NCBI GenBank assembly: GCA_041391505.1
Contig: JAWKNW010000006.1
Span: forward strand, 186,001-250,000
From: Rhodothermales bacterium
GTDB lineage: Bacteria > Bacteroidota > Rhodothermia > Rhodothermales > JAHQVL01
DNA: 64,000 nucleotides
Direction: 5' to 3'
A program made the position numbers and the translations under genes. This document shows positions 62,837 to 64,000 of this stretch, piece after piece (position 1 is the stretch's first letter; each line of letters starts with the position of its first letter). The notes below the pieces were generated by a model. The model was not told where the DNA came from and did not search any database. It was given only the letters and a program-made list of their open reading frames with translations.

Positions 62837-64000
62837 ATGCGACACGAAAAGTACGAGGCCGTAATCGGTCTGGAAGTTCACTGTCAGCTGTCGACCGACT
62901 CCAAGGCGTTCAGCCCGGAGTCCGCGGCCTTCGGCGCGGAGCCGAACCAGCATGTCGATCCGGTGAGTCTGGGGCATCCGGGCACGTTGCCGGTGCTGAA
63001 CGACCGTGTGGTGCCGTACAGCGTTCGCATGGGCCTGGCCACTCACTGTGCCATCGCGCCGCGTTCCGAACTCGCTCGGAAACACTACTTTTATCCCGAC
63101 CTCCCCAAAGGGTACCAGATTTCGCAGTACGATACGCCGATCTGCGCTAACGGGCACCTCGATCTGGTGGATCCGGATCAGCCCGACGCGCCGGCGCGCC
63201 GCATCGGCATCACCCGGATCCATATCGAAGAGGATGCCGGAAAATCCGTGCACGACCTGGATGTCGTGGATACGCTGCTCGACTACAACCGCTGCGGCGT
63301 GCCCCTCATCGAAATCGTGTCCGAGCCGGACATCCGCACGCCGCGGGAAGCCTTTCTTTATCTCCAGAAGATCCGGCAGATCGTTCGTTATCTCGGGATT
63401 TGCGACGGCAACATGGAAGAAGGCTCGCTCCGCTGCGACGCCAACGTATCGGTCCGCCTCCGGGGCGAAACGGCCCTGGGTACGAAGACCGAAATCAAAA
63501 ACATGAACTCGTTCCGGAATGTCGAACGCGCCATCGAGTATGAGATCGGCCGGCAGATCGACGTCCTGGAATCGGGTGGATCGATCCGTCAGGAGACGCT
63601 GCTCTGGGATGCCGGCAGCCTGGAAACGCGGTCGATGCGCTCCAAGGAGTTCGCGCACGACTACCGCTATTTCCCCGATCCCGATCTGGTCCCCATCGTC
63701 GTGGATGCCGAGCGGCTGGCCGAACTCGCCGCCTCGCTCCCCGAACTTCCGGAGGCCCGGCGGGCGCGGTACGTCGAACAGCTGGGCCTGCCGCTCTACG
63801 ATGCGGAGGTGCTCACGGAAGAACGCGCCGTGGCCGACTATTTCGAGGACGTCCTGGCTGCGCTGGCGCCCGCCGGCGATGCCGGCGCCAAGACCGCCTC
63901 GAACTTCGTGATGACGCAGGTGCTGCGCGCGCTCAACGAGTGGGGCATCGAAATGGCGGCGTTTCCGATCGAGCCGGCGCGTCTCGCGGGCCTCATCCGG
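62837..64000 (+). CDS. gatB: Aspartyl/glutamyl-tRNA amidotransferase subunit B (partial, 3' end outside window)
   Basis: The first 388 residues are present. The N-terminus YEAVIGLEVHCQLSTDSKAFSP, the conserved KHYFYPDLPKGYQISQYD and GIEMEEGSLRCD-like CDGNMEEGSLRCDANVSVR and TEIKNMNSFRNVERAIEYE segments identify GatB. With GatA and GatC it amidates Glu-tRNA(Gln) and Asp-tRNA(Asn). The start is fixed by homology of the N-terminus. gatA and gatC are not in the window. Confidence 0.95.
   Translation, partial: MRHEKYEAVIGLEVHCQLSTDSKAFSPESAAFGAEPNQHVDPVSLGHPGTLPVLNDRVVPYSVRMGLATHCAIAPRSELARKHYFYPDLPKGYQISQYDTPICANGHLDLVDPDQPDAPARRIGITRIHIEEDAGKSVHDLDVVDTLLDYNRCGVPLIEIVSEPDIRTPREAFLYLQKIRQIVRYLGICDGNMEEGSLRCDANVSVRLRGETALGTKTEIKNMNSFRNVERAIEYEIGRQIDVLESGGSIRQETLLWDAGSLETRSMRSKEFAHDYRYFPDPDLVPIVVDAERLAELAASLPELPEARRARYVEQLGLPLYDAEVLTEERAVADYFEDVLAALAPAGDAGAKTASNFVMTQVLRALNEWGIEMAAFPIEPARLAGLIR

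Overview
The window is about 64 kb of GC-rich bacterial chromosome, densely packed with genes. The gene content points to a Gram-negative member of the Bacteroidota, most likely the Rhodothermota/Rhodothermales side. The supporting features are a PorV/PorQ-type outer membrane protein, a carboxypeptidase-regulatory-domain TonB receptor paired with a small lipoprotein, a GWxTD-domain protein, a DUF3857 transglutaminase, an acetyl/succinyl-ornithine type carbamoyltransferase instead of ordinary OTCase, and many lipoproteins. No rRNA, tRNA, CRISPR array or insertion sequence was recognised. The assignment is inferred from gene families only.

Layout. 1-6.4 kb: minus-strand arginine operon (argG, argC, argD, argF', argB and an argE-like M20 deacylase cut by the window edge), preceded by a sigma70-like promoter, a possible leader ORF and a strong intrinsic terminator that looks like an attenuator. 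6.5-19.2 kb: housekeeping and envelope genes (DnaQ-like exonuclease, M3 oligopeptidase, CutC, secreted TolB-propeller/amidohydrolase fusion, DUF3857 transglutaminase, ThuA lipoprotein, TIGR04283-type glycosyltransferase, DUF547 lipoprotein). 19.3-27.4 kb: a DNA end-processing block consisting of a degenerate AddB-like helicase, an intact UvrD/AddA-type helicase, a separate Cas4/RecB-type Fe-S nuclease and a RecJ-type exonuclease, followed by a UmuD homologue with its own promoter and palindromic operator. 27.5-29.9 kb: a GWxTD/TPR protein broken by an in-frame amber codon. 29.9-33.3 kb: the transglutaminase / alpha-E / circularly permuted ATP-grasp trio. 33.5-38 kb: Gfo/Idh/MocA oxidoreductase, ABC exporter, RsmB. 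38-43.2 kb: a STAND NTPase with 14 consecutive 42-residue WD40 repeats, a NUDIX hydrolase and an RlmI-like methyltransferase. 43.5-51.4 kb: PorV-like protein, bactoprenol-type glycosyltransferase, MtnA, TonB-family protein, polyprenyl glycosylphosphotransferase, fused 2-oxoacid dehydrogenase E1. 51.5-54.8 kb: TonB receptor and lipoprotein. 54.9-59.5 kb: a putative electron-transfer locus (nine-haem lipoprotein, beta-barrel, HxH membrane protein, covalent-FMN protein, monohaem lipoprotein). 59.6-64 kb: DUF1508-TM-OmpA protein, Bcp peroxiredoxin, small lipoprotein, start of gatB.

The most unusual DNA-level signal is a set of intergenic tandem arrays with a strict 7-bp period, in three unrelated sequence families, at six or seven gene junctions. 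Two arrays lie between convergent genes as inverted arms and supply the stop codons of the flanking genes. In one case both convergent genes end in the identical codons ATT AGC GAA TAA. Another array fills the whole argD-argF' spacer up to four bases before the argF' start codon. The split helicase-nuclease operon, the haem/FMN locus and the arg leader are the other main candidates for new biology.
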